Shown here in pieces: positions 52,558 to 61,398 of a stretch of 64,000 bases of DNA. Source of the stretch: Pseudotabrizicola sp. (GTDB lineage Bacteria > Pseudomonadota > Alphaproteobacteria > Rhodobacterales > Rhodobacteraceae). Position numbers and translations under genes: made by a program. Under the pieces are notes generated by a model. That model made no database searches. It saw only the letters and a program-made list of their open reading frames with translations, and had not been told where the DNA came from. The stretch spans positions 62,001 through 126,000 of the forward strand of contig NZ_JAUSNR010000032.1 of NCBI RefSeq assembly GCF_030656345.1, read 5' to 3'. Positions within the stretch are counted from its first letter, which is position 1. Each line of letters opens with the position of its first letter.

Positions 52558-54006
52558 TCAGGCCCGCCAGAACGACGGCAAAGCCACAACCAGCACCGCC
52601 AGCAACCCCAGCCGCCCCAACAGCATAGCCAGTGTCATCAGCCATTTCGCGGCACTGGGAAAATCGCGGAAGGTGCCGGTATCGCCCAGCATCGGGCCGT
52701 AGCCATAGCCGATATTGCCCAACGCGCTCCAGATCCCGAACAGCGCAGAAATCATGTCGACCCCGGCCAGCGACATCGCCACCGTCAGCATGCCAAGGAT
52801 CAGGATATAGCCGGTCACATACAGCATCAGGGCGTTGATCACCTCATCCTCGACCCGCCGCCCGGCGTAGCGCACCGGCGCGATCCGCTGCGGCGACTGG
52901 ATGCGGGCGATCTGGCTTTGCACCGCCGCCCAGGCCACCTGCACCCGGAACACCGACAGCGCGCCGGATGATGACCCCGAACAGCCGCCGATCAGCCCGA
53001 CGATCAGCGCCACCGCCATCGAATAGCCGCCCCACCCGGCGAAAGATCCGCTGAAAAACCCGGTGCCGGTGATGATCGACACCAGATTGAACAGCGCCTC
53101 GCGCAAGGCAGGCTCAAACCCCATGTCCGATGTCAGCACCCGCCACAGCGTCACGCTGGCCACCGCGTAGACTGTCCAGCGCAGCAATGCCCAGACCTGT
53201 GCGTCCCACAGCACCGCGCCGCGCTGGCCGGTGACCATCCGGGCGTAAAGGATATAGGGGAAACTCCCCAGCAGCATGAACAGCGCGCCCGCATATTCCG
53301 CAGCCCCCGGATATTTGCCGAACGACGCATCCGCCGGGGAAAACCCGCCCGTCGCAATGGTGGCCGCGCCGTTCACAACCGCGTCCAGCCAGCTCATCCC
53401 CAGCGCCAGATAGGTCGCGATGCACAAAAGCGTCAGCCCGGCATAGACCGCCAGCAGCGCCCGCGCGATATCGGTCGCGCGTGGCAGCGCCTTGCCCAGC
53501 GTGTCAAACCCTTCGGTGCGGAAAAACTGCATGCCGCCGACCCGCATCACCGGCAGAAAGATCATCGCCACAAAGGCGATGCCAAGCCCGCCGATCCAGT
53601 TCAGCATGCCGCGCCACAGGTTCATGCCGGGCGGCAACGTGTCCAGCCCCACAATCACCGTGGCCCCGGTGGTCGTCATGCCCGACGCGGCTTCAAAATA
53701 CGCGTCGGTGAAGCCCAGACCCGGCGCGCCCAGCGCAAAGGGCAGGCAGGCAAACAGCGGCAACCCGGCCCAGACCAGCACGGTCAGCAGATAGGCCTGA
53801 CGGATATTCAGCCGCGAAAGGTCCGCATTCGCCGTCGCAATCCGCAGGCCAAGCCCGACGCCGCCGCTGATCAGCGCGCTTTCCAGAAAATCGCCTGCGT
53901 TCGGCAGGTTGGCCCAGAAATCAACCAGCGCCGGAACCAGCATCATGGTGGCCAGAAAGATCAGCAGGCTGCCGATCACATTCGCAAGGGGCCGGATGTC
54001 GACCAT
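52558..54006 (-). CDS. trkH: Trk-type potassium uptake channel subunit TrkH (copy 1 of a tandem pair)
   Basis: A 482-residue paralogue of the next gene and of the same length. Filter loops are TTTGAT, ATGGFSP, GTGFFS and NIGYGYG, so three of the four differ from those of its neighbour. It starts MVDIRPLANVIGSLL. The two proteins differ over much of their length, so the duplication is old rather than recent. Confidence 0.92.
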   Translation of the reverse strand: MVDIRPLANVIGSLLIFLATMMLVPALVDFWANLPNAGDFLESALISGGVGLGLRIATANADLSRLNIRQAYLLTVLVWAGLPLFACLPFALGAPGLGFTDAYFEAASGMTTTGATVIVGLDTLPPGMNLWRGMLNWIGGLGIAFVAMIFLPVMRVGGMQFFRTEGFDTLGKALPRATDIARALLAVYAGLTLLCIATYLALGMSWLDAVVNGAATIATGGFSPADASFGKYPGAAEYAGALFMLLGSFPYILYARMVTGQRGAVLWDAQVWALLRWTVYAVASVTLWRVLTSDMGFEPALREALFNLVSIITGTGFFSGSFAGWGGYSMAVALIVGLIGGCSGSSSGALSVFRVQVAWAAVQSQIARIQSPQRIAPVRYAGRRVEDEVINALMLYVTGYILILGMLTVAMSLAGVDMISALFGIWSALGNIGYGYGPMLGDTGTFRDFPSAAKWLMTLAMLLGRLGLLAVLVVALPSFWRA

Positions 54007-54069
54007 GATGGCCGTGTTCTCTGCCCCCTTGCGCAGATCGTCAAGGACGATCCACGCAAGGCAAACCCG

Positions 54070-55158
54070 TCAGCCGATGTGAAACAGCGACTGGAACAGG
54101 CGCGGGTCCAGACTGTCCTGCGCGAATGTTGCGCCTTCGGTCAGCAGGCTGACCGCATCATGGCTGTGCAGGCTTTCCTGATGGCTGGCCAGCACCCGGA
54201 AATCACCGATGCGCGGATCGCGTTTAAGCACCGCGCAGAACAGCCGCGCGGCATCCTCGACAAAGATCGGGTTGGCGGCGTTCAGCTCGGCGAAGGCCTG
54301 TTCATCCTCGCGCTTGACCATCACCTGCGTTTCCGTGACCACGGCGGCGCGGGCGATTTCCACCAGATCCTCAACCGACAACTGATCGTCCAGCACCTCG
54401 ACCGACATCCGCGCCACCGACCGCTGCGAATGCGGTGTGGCCAGCTGGCCGCGCGTGGTGCGGGCGTGTTCTGCCAGTTCAAGGCTGCAAGGGCAGGTGC
54501 TGGAATAAACATAATCCAGATGCACGATCTTTTTGCGCACCCCGGCCTGTTCCACCAGCTCGAACGCCACATCGTAATATTGCCAGCCCGACAGGCCGGA
54601 CCGCAGCGACGCCACCTTCATCGGATATGAGAACCGCATCTGGATGCGCGCGTCAAAGCTGCCCAGATCGGCTTTGTAATCCTCCAGTGCGTCCTCGATC
54701 ACTGCGAAACCAAAGGCGCGGTCGGCATGGGCGTAGAATGACCGCATGATGCGGCTCATGTTGATGCCCTTCTTCCCGGCCTCAAGGCTGACCGTGCCGG
54801 TCACGCTGGTTTCCAGCAGCACGGGGGCTGCGTCACGGGTCTGATACCGGATCGGCAGGCGGAAATTGGAAATACCCACATGCTGAATGCGCTGCCGCTC
54901 GCCCCGGATCAGGCTGGCGGGGCCGTTCTGCAGATCGGGCAGGCTGTCCTTGTAGGCCGGCGTCACCACAAAGCCCTGCGGATAGGCGCGGCTGAACGCC
55001 GGGCCACCGGCATCCGGCAGCAGATAGCCCACCGACGGCTCCAGCGTGGCGATCTCGTCATCCGAAGACCGCGTCGCCCATTGCCGCAGCACGGCAAGGG
55101 CTGCCTCGGCCTCATCACGGCTTGGCTTGCGGTCGATCTCGGGGGTGTGGATGTTCAT
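54070..55158 (-). CDS. folE2: GTP cyclohydrolase I type 2 (FolE2)
   Basis: A 362-residue enzyme that makes dihydroneopterin triphosphate for folate, the metal-flexible alternative to FolE. The metal cysteine is in YSSTCPCSLELAEHARTTRGQLATPHSQRS and a histidine-rich C-terminal part follows (LASHQESLHSHDAV). FolE2 in some bacteria is induced by zinc lack; no Zur box is apparent in the 190 bp upstream. It supplies the same pathway as the folB-folP operon at 39.7-41.6 kb. Confidence 0.95.
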   Translation of the reverse strand: MNIHTPEIDRKPSRDEAEAALAVLRQWATRSSDDEIATLEPSVGYLLPDAGGPAFSRAYPQGFVVTPAYKDSLPDLQNGPASLIRGERQRIQHVGISNFRLPIRYQTRDAAPVLLETSVTGTVSLEAGKKGINMSRIMRSFYAHADRAFGFAVIEDALEDYKADLGSFDARIQMRFSYPMKVASLRSGLSGWQYYDVAFELVEQAGVRKKIVHLDYVYSSTCPCSLELAEHARTTRGQLATPHSQRSVARMSVEVLDDQLSVEDLVEIARAAVVTETQVMVKREDEQAFAELNAANPIFVEDAARLFCAVLKRDPRIGDFRVLASHQESLHSHDAVSLLTEGATFAQDSLDPRLFQSLFHIG

Positions 55159-55349
55159 CGGGGTCGGTCCTTCCGGTTCAGGCCGGGCGCGTGCCGCGGG
55201 CCGTCAATGTCAACAGGTATACGCAGGCCGGCCCGCGTCGGATCAGTGGCCGGGGCACAATGGGCCTGCGACATATGCCGCAGCCCCCTCGTGTTCCGAC
55301 AAAGTATATGGGGCCGACAGCCCCGCAGACAAGTCTTGGTTCCCCGACC

Positions 55350-56531
55350 TCAGGCCTGTTCCAGCCCGCGCATCAGATCGCCGATCAGATCGCCCGCATC
55401 CTCCAGCCCGACCGACAGCCGGATCAGCCCCGGCGTGATGCCAAGCGCGTCCTTCTGATCCTGCGGCAGGCGCTGGTGGGTGGTGGTTGCGGGATGGGTG
55501 ACGATGGTCTTGGCATCGCCCAGATTGTTGGAGATCTTGGCAATTTCCAGCGCGTTCAGGAACCGGAACGCCGCCTCTTTCCCCGCCGCCACGTCAAACG
55601 CCACCAAAGTCCCGCCCGAGCCCATCTGCGCCATCGCAAGCGCATGCTGCGGGTGGCTGTCCAGCCCCGGATAAATCACCGAGGCCAGCTTTTCATGCCC
55701 CTTCAGGGCTTTTGCAATCTTCAAAGCCGACTCCGCCATCGCCCGGCAGCGCAGATCCAGAGTCGCCATGCCGTTGAGCATGATCCAGCTTGTGAAGGGC
55801 GACATGCTGCCGCCGGTGTGCTTCATGTAAGGTTCCAGCACCTTGCGGACAAAGGCTTCGGTGCCGCAGACCACGCCGCCCAGCGCCCTGCCCTGCCCGT
55901 CGATATGCTTGGTGGCGGAATAGACGATCACATCGGCACCCTGATCGACCGCGCGGGAAAAGATCGGCGTGGCGAAAACATTGTCCACCACCACCAACGC
56001 GCCCGCCGCATGGGCAATCTCTGACACCGCGCGGATATCGACCAGTTCCAGCGTCGGGTTGGACATCGACTCGAAGAACACCGCCTTGGTGCCCGGCACC
56101 ACGGCCGCGCGCCACTGGTCCAGATCAGTGCCGTCCACAAAGGTGACGCGAACACCAAACCGCGTCAGCACCTCTTCCAGCACATAGAGGCACGACCCGA
56201 ACAGCGCGCGCGCGCTGACAACATGGTCCCCCGCCCGCAGCATTGCCGTCAGCGCGCCCGACACCGCCGCCATACCGCTTGCGGTGGCAAAGGCATCTTC
56301 GGTGCCTTCCAGCGCGGCAATACGCTCTTCGAACATCCGCGTGGTCGGATTGCCATAGCGGGCATAGATGAACTCATCCGGCCCCGCCTGCACGAAACGC
56401 GCCTCGGCCGCTTCGGCGGTCGGGTAGACAAAGCCTTGCGTCAGGAAAATCGCCTCGGCCATCTCGCCGTACTGGCTGCGGCGGCTGCCCTCATGCACCA
56501 GTTTCGTGCGCGTGTTCCAAGTGTCAGACAT
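55350..56531 (-). CDS. metZ: O-succinylhomoserine sulfhydrylase
   Basis: A 393-residue Cys/Met metabolism PLP enzyme that turns O-succinylhomoserine and sulfide to homocysteine. FIYARYGNPTTRMFEERIAALEG and the PLP lysine in VYSATKHIDGQGRALGG are typical. The messenger carries a SAM-II riboswitch and a terminator in its leader (56552-56647), in keeping with feedback by SAM. Confidence 0.96.
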   Translation of the reverse strand: MSDTWNTRTKLVHEGSRRSQYGEMAEAIFLTQGFVYPTAEAAEARFVQAGPDEFIYARYGNPTTRMFEERIAALEGTEDAFATASGMAAVSGALTAMLRAGDHVVSARALFGSCLYVLEEVLTRFGVRVTFVDGTDLDQWRAAVVPGTKAVFFESMSNPTLELVDIRAVSEIAHAAGALVVVDNVFATPIFSRAVDQGADVIVYSATKHIDGQGRALGGVVCGTEAFVRKVLEPYMKHTGGSMSPFTSWIMLNGMATLDLRCRAMAESALKIAKALKGHEKLASVIYPGLDSHPQHALAMAQMGSGGTLVAFDVAAGKEAAFRFLNALEIAKISNNLGDAKTIVTHPATTTHQRLPQDQKDALGITPGLIRLSVGLEDAGDLIGDLMRGLEQA

Positions 56532-56551
56532 GCCGTCCCCTCAGGCAAAAG

Positions 56552-56583
56552 AAAAACCCCGAAACCGGCAAAGGTTCCGGGGG
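56552..56583 (-). terminator. Intrinsic terminator in the metZ leader
   Basis: On the minus strand CCCCGGAACC (56582-56573) pairs with GGTTTCGGGG (56566-56557) with one G-U pair and a six-base loop, followed by TTTTTC. It starts 13 bases after the SAM-II aptamer, 20 bases before the metZ ATG. Confidence 0.85.
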
Positions 56584-56595
56584 ATGCGCCCAGGA

Positions 56596-56647
56596 CCCTT
56601 TTAGCGGAATGTTTAACGTGGCCCGCAATCCGGTAACAAAGCACCAC
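56596..56647 (-). promoter_or_regulatory. SAM-II riboswitch upstream of metZ
   Basis: On the minus strand GTGGT (56647-56643) pairs with GCCAC, after which come GTTAAAC and then GCTAAAAGGG (56605-56596). This is the pseudoknot outline of SAM-II (metA motif) aptamers, known from metA and metZ leaders of alphaproteobacteria. Placement right before a terminator and metZ fits SAM-dependent shut-off. Confidence 0.92.
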
Positions 56648-56724
56648 AAAACGCGGCATACGCCTTTGCCCCCGCCCGGTCAACGCCCTTGCGCGCGCTG
56701 TCACAAAGCCCGCACGCCTGCGGA

Positions 56725-56765
56725 TTGCTGCTTTGGAAATACTCCCGCGCGGAGCGCTCCCGCAC
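56725..56765 (-). repeat. Dispersed repeat, subtype B (single arm)
   Basis: Reverse strand: GCGCTCCGCGCGGGAGTATTTCCAAAGCAGCAA, close to the arms of the inverted repeat at 61206-61288. It lies between yciB and the metZ leader. Confidence 0.65.
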
Positions 56766-56797
56766 CCCCCACCCGTGCAACCATGCAGACAAAAGCG

Positions 56798-57415
56798 CTA
56801 CTCGCCCTTTTCGCCCGCCTCTTCCGGCTCGATCAGGAACCGCTGCAGCGCAAAGATCTGCCACCACAGGAACGCCATCAGCGCGACCGGCATGGCAAAG
56901 GTTTCCAGCTTGACCCAGGTATCGGTCGACATCGTGCGCCAGATGAACTCATTCGCCACCGCCAGCGCCACGAACATCAGACACAGCCGCCGGGTCAGGA
57001 TCATCCAGCCCTCGCGCTGCATCGGCAGCAGGTCACCGATGACATATTCCAGCCAGCTCTGCCCGCGCAGCAAGCCGATGCCCAGCAGGGCGGCAAGGCA
57101 GCCATAGACAATGCTGGTCTTCATCTTGAAAAACCGCTCGTCATTGAAATACGCGGTCAGCCCGCCGAAGAAGATCACCATGAACGCGGTGAACACCTGC
57201 ATCCGGCTGATGGTGCCGGTCAGCGCCCACAGGATGCCCATGGCCACCAGAAGGATCGGCACAAACACCAGTGCGGCGATGATGAACCCGGAATACTCGG
57301 TGCCCGCGATGGTGAAGGTGTCTTCCTTTATCCACAGATAGATCAGGAAAAAGGCCAGCGTCGGCCCCAGTTCCAGCACCTGTTTTGTCACTGCATTGAT
57401 CTTGCGCTCTGCCAT
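56798..57415 (-). CDS. yciB: Septation protein A (YciB/IspA family)
   Basis: A 205-residue inner-membrane protein with about five or six membrane segments: ELGPTLAFFLIYLWI, TAFMVIFFGGLTAYFNDERFFKMKTSIVYG and EFIWRTMSTDTWVKLETFAMP. The family affects cell envelope and division. It starts 3 bases after the DMT transporter stop, in a probable operon ftsY-DMT-yciB. Confidence 0.94.
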   Translation of the reverse strand: MAERKINAVTKQVLELGPTLAFFLIYLWIKEDTFTIAGTEYSGFIIAALVFVPILLVAMGILWALTGTISRMQVFTAFMVIFFGGLTAYFNDERFFKMKTSIVYGCLAALLGIGLLRGQSWLEYVIGDLLPMQREGWMILTRRLCLMFVALAVANEFIWRTMSTDTWVKLETFAMPVALMAFLWWQIFALQRFLIEPEEAGEKGE

Positions 57416-57418
57416 TTG

Positions 57419-58324
57419 TTATCCCGCCTGCACCATGATTGCCCCGCCCGCCACGCCTGCCATCAGCAAGGCGCGTGCAAAGCCCACTTTTTCACCCAGT
57501 ATCGCCCAGCCGATCACCGCCGCAAAGACCGTAGAGGTTTCGCGCAGCGCCGCAACCTCTCCGACCTTGCCCAAGCGCGTGGCCAGCATGACCCCGCCAA
57601 AGCTGACAAAGGCCACCAGCGCCCCGATCATCCCGCGCAGCACCAAAGGCCCCGCCGGGGGCAAAGCCGCACCGATCCCGCGCCACAGCCGCCAGCCGAC
57701 CAGCAGCGGAAAGTCGATCGAGGTGATCAGGAAAAACCACGCAAGGAAGGTGAACGGGTCCGGCGTCAGCCTTATGCCCCAGGCGTCATAGGTGGTGTAG
57801 ACCGCCACCAGAAGCCCGCCCGCAAAGGCCCAGGCCAGCCCGGCCCGCAGCGCCCCGCGCGCCACCACCCCGCCGCGCAGGTTCAGCGCCGCAAGCGCCA
57901 GGATCGAGGCCGACAGGATCGCCACCCCCAGCCATTGCAGCGCGCCGTACCCCTCGCCCAGAAAGATCGCCGCGAACGCAAGCGTCGCCAGCGGCCCGGT
58001 GCCGCGCACCACCGGATAGACCACGGTGAACGCCGCCCGCTCATAGGCCAGTGCCATCGTCAGCTTATAGGCGAAATGAATGCCAAGCGCACCCAGCAGC
58101 ACCAGCCATTCCACCCCCTGCGGCCATGGCACGAGGAACAGCGCCACGGGGGCCGAAAAAACCGCGATCCACAGATCAATCGACCCGCGCGTGACCCAAG
58201 GGTCATGCCGCCCCTTTTGCAAGGCCCCGAACACCGCATGGGCAAAGGCCGAGGTCAGCGCCAGCATCAGCGCCAGCCGCAGCCCTTCGGGCGTGCCTTC
58301 AAGAGAGAGGAGCCATTGAGACAT
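57419..58324 (-). CDS. DMT-superfamily (EamA) transporter
   Basis: A 301-residue protein with ten predicted membrane segments in two halves (LTSAFAHAVFGALQKGRHDP; GALVAFVSFGGVMLATRLGKVGEVAALRETS). It is distinct from the DMT protein at 37319. AAGGAC lies before the ATG. Between it and ftsY lies a repeat copy. Substrate unknown. Confidence 0.88.
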   Translation of the reverse strand: MSQWLLSLEGTPEGLRLALMLALTSAFAHAVFGALQKGRHDPWVTRGSIDLWIAVFSAPVALFLVPWPQGVEWLVLLGALGIHFAYKLTMALAYERAAFTVVYPVVRGTGPLATLAFAAIFLGEGYGALQWLGVAILSASILALAALNLRGGVVARGALRAGLAWAFAGGLLVAVYTTYDAWGIRLTPDPFTFLAWFFLITSIDFPLLVGWRLWRGIGAALPPAGPLVLRGMIGALVAFVSFGGVMLATRLGKVGEVAALRETSTVFAAVIGWAILGEKVGFARALLMAGVAGGAIMVQAG

Positions 58325-58344
58325 GAAAGCTTCGTCCTTGCTGG

Positions 58345-58398
58345 ACCCGCCGGGGGCTTTGCCCCCGGACCCCCAGAATATTTAGAAACAGATGATGA
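58345..58398 (+). repeat. Dispersed repeat, subtype C, next to the ftsY stop
   Basis: CCGGGGGCTTTGCCCCCGG hairpin (58350-58368) followed by ACCCCCAGAATATTTAGAAACAGATGATGAGG. It ends two bases before the ftsY stop codon complement. Confidence 0.75.
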
Positions 58399-58400
58399 GG

Positions 58401-59438
58401 TTAAGTGTCGAGCCCGACGAGGGCACGCGCGAAATCATCGGGGTCAAAGGGGGCGAGGTCGTCAATCTGCTCGCCGACCCCGATGGCGTGGATCGGCAGG
58501 CCGAACTTGTCGGCCAGTGCCACCAGCACGCCACCCTTGGCGGTGCCGTCCAGCTTGGTCATCACCAGACCCGAGACATCGGCGATCTTGCGGAAGATCT
58601 CGACCTGAGCGATGGCATTCTGGCCGGTGGTGGCGTCCAGCACCAAAAGCGTGTTGTGCGGCGCTGTGGGGTCCACCTTGCGCAGCACCCGCACGATCTT
58701 GGCCAGTTCTTCCATCAGGTCGGCGCGGTTCTGCAACCGGCCTGCGGTGTCGATCATCAAAAGGTCGGCCCCGTCAGCGCGCGCCTTGGTAAAGGCGTCA
58801 AACGCCAGACTGGCCGGATCTGACCCTTCGGGTGCGGTCAGCACCGGCACGCCCGCGCGGGTGCCCCAGACCTGCAACTGTTCGACCGCCGCCGCACGGA
58901 AGGTGTCACCCGCCGCGATCACCACCGACTTGCCCGCCGCCTTGAACTGGCTGGCCAGCTTACCGATCGTCGTGGTCTTGCCCGAGCCGTTGACGCCCAC
59001 CACCAGCACCACCTGCGGTTTGGTGGGATAGAGCGGCAAGGGCCGCGCCACCGGGGTCATGATCCGGGCCACTTCAGTCGCCAAGGCCTGCCGCAACTCG
59101 GTGGCCGAGATCTTCTTGCCATAGCGGCCTTCGGCGATGTTGGCACTGACCCGCAGCGCGGTATCGACGCCCATATCGGCCTGAATCAGCACATCCTCCA
59201 GGCTTTCCAGCATCGCGTCATCCAGCTCGCGCCGGGGTTCCTCGACCCCGGGGGCGGAGAACAACCGCCCCAGCAGGCCGGGCTTTGCGCTGTCGGGCTG
59301 CGGTGCCGCTGTGCTGCCGATCTCTTGCGGGGCAAGCCCCTCGCCCGCGCCCGTGTCAGCGACCAGCGCCTCCAGCCCATCGCCGATCTTGTCCGACGAG
59401 CGGAACATCTTGTCGCGCAGTTTCTTGAAGAATGTCAT
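58401..59438 (-). CDS. ftsY: Signal recognition particle receptor FtsY
   Basis: A 345-residue SRP-family GTPase that receives ribosome-nascent chain complexes at the membrane. G1 is GVNGSGKTTTIGKLA, then DTFRAAAVEQL, G3 DTAGRLQ, G4 TKLDGTAKGG and the C-terminal GVGEQIDDLAPFDPDDF. The N-terminal part is short and acidic. ATG at 59438 opens MTFFKKLRDKMF. Divergent from the hydroxylase gene. Confidence 0.97.
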   Translation of the reverse strand: MTFFKKLRDKMFRSSDKIGDGLEALVADTGAGEGLAPQEIGSTAAPQPDSAKPGLLGRLFSAPGVEEPRRELDDAMLESLEDVLIQADMGVDTALRVSANIAEGRYGKKISATELRQALATEVARIMTPVARPLPLYPTKPQVVLVVGVNGSGKTTTIGKLASQFKAAGKSVVIAAGDTFRAAAVEQLQVWGTRAGVPVLTAPEGSDPASLAFDAFTKARADGADLLMIDTAGRLQNRADLMEELAKIVRVLRKVDPTAPHNTLLVLDATTGQNAIAQVEIFRKIADVSGLVMTKLDGTAKGGVLVALADKFGLPIHAIGVGEQIDDLAPFDPDDFARALVGLDT

Positions 59439-59612
59439 CGGGGCCCCGGTCCTGTGACGGCACTTTCCTTCACCTAAGCCCAAACCGCCCCCGATGGAAG
59501 GCTTTGCCGGACAGATCCGCCCGGCAAGGCCTGCACGGACCGGCGACGCCGCACCACGCCTGAGCGACCGCATCGCCATGGAAAGGCCGGAAACCTGTGC
59601 TAAAAGGCAGAG

Positions 59613-60671
59613 ATGACCAGCCGCCCGCTTCCCATGCCCGTCTTTGCCGCCGCCGCCCTGTCGCCCGCCGCCCTGCTGGGCCATGGCGTCTGGGCCGGGG
59701 GCGGATGGCTCTGGGCCGGGGTGCTTTATATGGCGGTGCTGGTGATCGTGCTGGACCAGCTGATCCCCTATGTCGCCGGAAATGCGCCCGAAGGGGCGGA
59801 GTTTCCCGCCGCCGATGCGGTGCTGGTCGCGGTCGGGCTGGCGGGGCTGGCGCTGATGCCGCTGACGGTCTGGGCCATCACCGCAGACCATCTGCGGACG
59901 GGCGAGAAACTGCTGCTGGCCATCGGCACCGGCACCTTTCTGGGGCAGGTCGGCCACCCGGCGGCGCATGAGCTGATCCACCGCCCCGGTCGCTGGCTCT
60001 ACCGGCTGGGGGTGTTGGTTTACGGCATGATGCTGCTAGGCCACCACGCCTCGGCCCACCGGCTAGTGCATCACCGGGCAGTGGCCACGCCGGATGACCC
60101 CAATTCGGCCCGCGCGGAGGAGAGTTTCTGGCGCTTTGCGCCGCGCGCGTGGATCGGTGGCTTCCGCGCGGGCAAGGCGGCGGAAGATGCGCGGCGGATA
60201 CGGCGGGCGGGGCGGTTGGGGCTGCATCCCTACCTGTGGTATCTGGTCATCGGGCTTGGCAGCCTTGGCGCGGCGGCGCTGATCGGGGGGCTTCCGGGGA
60301 TGCTCATCTGGCTGCTGTTGTCGGCCCATGCGCAGCTGCAGCAACTGCTGGGCGATTACGTGCAGCATTACGGGCTGAGCCGCGCCCGCCTGCCCGACGG
60401 ACGGTATGAGCCGGTCAGCCCGCGCCATTCGTGGAACACGCCGCACTGGTTTTCCTCGGCCCTGATGCTGAACGCGCCGCGCCATTCCGACCACCATGCC
60501 CACCCGTCGCGCCCCTATCCGGCGCTGCGGCTGGCCGAAGACGCGCCATTGCTGCCCTGGCCGCTGCCGGTGGCCTGCGGCATGGCGATGGTGCCGCGCC
60601 TGTGGCGGCGGCGGATGCGCCCGCATCTTAAGCGCTGGCACACCCAGACCGCGCAGGAACCCGCCCAGTAA
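59613..60671 (+). CDS. AlkB-like membrane di-iron hydroxylase
   Basis: A 352-residue membrane protein of the fatty acid desaturase/alkane hydroxylase type. Histidine boxes are HELIHR (near 119), HRLVHH (near 149) and HSDHHAHPSRPY (near 290), with the extra QQLLGDYVQHYGLSR segment seen in AlkB. Substrate could be alkanes or another alkyl chain; no rubredoxin gene is nearby. Confidence 0.88.
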   Translation: MTSRPLPMPVFAAAALSPAALLGHGVWAGGGWLWAGVLYMAVLVIVLDQLIPYVAGNAPEGAEFPAADAVLVAVGLAGLALMPLTVWAITADHLRTGEKLLLAIGTGTFLGQVGHPAAHELIHRPGRWLYRLGVLVYGMMLLGHHASAHRLVHHRAVATPDDPNSARAEESFWRFAPRAWIGGFRAGKAAEDARRIRRAGRLGLHPYLWYLVIGLGSLGAAALIGGLPGMLIWLLLSAHAQLQQLLGDYVQHYGLSRARLPDGRYEPVSPRHSWNTPHWFSSALMLNAPRHSDHHAHPSRPYPALRLAEDAPLLPWPLPVACGMAMVPRLWRRRMRPHLKRWHTQTAQEPAQ

Positions 60672-60740
60672 CAGCGCAGTCACTGGCGTTCACGGGCGCG
60701 GCATGCAACGCTGTGCCTGTCCCTGACCGGAGGTTCCCCG

Positions 60741-61166
60741 ATGCGCCGCCTTGCCCAAAGACTGGCCCAGACGCTCACCCTGTGCCTGACCCTGCTGCCC
60801 GGCCTGCTGGCCGCCGCAGAACCCCCGGTGCCGATGACCGGGGCCGAGTTCGAGGCCTATACCACCGGCAAGACCCTGACCTTCAGCCAGCGTGGCGAGG
60901 TCTACGGGGCCGAGCAATACCTGCCGGGCCGCAACGTCCGCTGGGCCTTCAAGGGTGACATCTGCCGCAATGGCAGCTGGTATGAACAGGCCGGGCTGAT
61001 CTGCTTTGTCTACGAACACGATCCCGGCCCGCAATGCTGGAACTTCTGGCGGCAGGACGGGCGGCTGACCGGGCTGTTCATCGGCGACGGCTTCGGGTCA
61101 GAACTGTCGGAGGTCGCACAATCGCCCGACCCCCTCGCCTGTGCCGGGCCTGATCTGGGGGTTTAG
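60741..61166 (+). CDS. Secreted protein of unknown function
   Basis: A 141-residue protein with a signal peptide (about 1-26, ending LLAAAE). The mature part has four cysteines (DICRNG, LICFVYE, GPQCWNFW and LACAGP) and the pattern TTGKTLTFSQRGEVYGAEQYLPGRNVRW, which resembles small periplasmic proteins that I cannot name. GGAGG precedes the ATG. A large inverted repeat follows. Confidence 0.7.
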   Translation: MRRLAQRLAQTLTLCLTLLPGLLAAAEPPVPMTGAEFEAYTTGKTLTFSQRGEVYGAEQYLPGRNVRWAFKGDICRNGSWYEQAGLICFVYEHDPGPQCWNFWRQDGRLTGLFIGDGFGSELSEVAQSPDPLACAGPDLGV

Positions 61167-61205
61167 GCGGGGTCTGAAATCGCGCACGGGCGCAGCCTTC
61201 AGGAT

Positions 61206-61288
61206 ACGCTCCGCGGGGAGTATTTCTGAAAGCTGCAATGAAAAGCGCTGTGGGCTTGCAGCTTTTCCAAATACTCCCCGCGGAGCGT
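61206..61288. repeat. Large inverted repeat made of two facing subtype B repeat arms
   Basis: A perfect 20-bp arm (61206-61225 against 61269-61288), a 4-by-4 to 5-base internal loop, a further 9-bp arm (61230-61238 against 61256-61264) and a 17-base loop. It lies between two convergent genes (60741-61166 and xseA). Confidence 0.9.
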
Positions 61289-61398
61289 CCGCCCGTCTGG
61301 TCAAGGGATGAGGGCACAGAACCGCCGCAACAGCAGGCTTTTCATTTTCGAACATTTTTGCGAGCAGACTGCCCAAAGTTGCCCAATCTCTTTCAACT

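Noticed and set aside
56609..58792. A 727-codon plus-strand frame across yciB, the DMT gene and ftsY
   Set aside because: It crosses three real minus-strand genes and two gaps, and its product is low in complexity.
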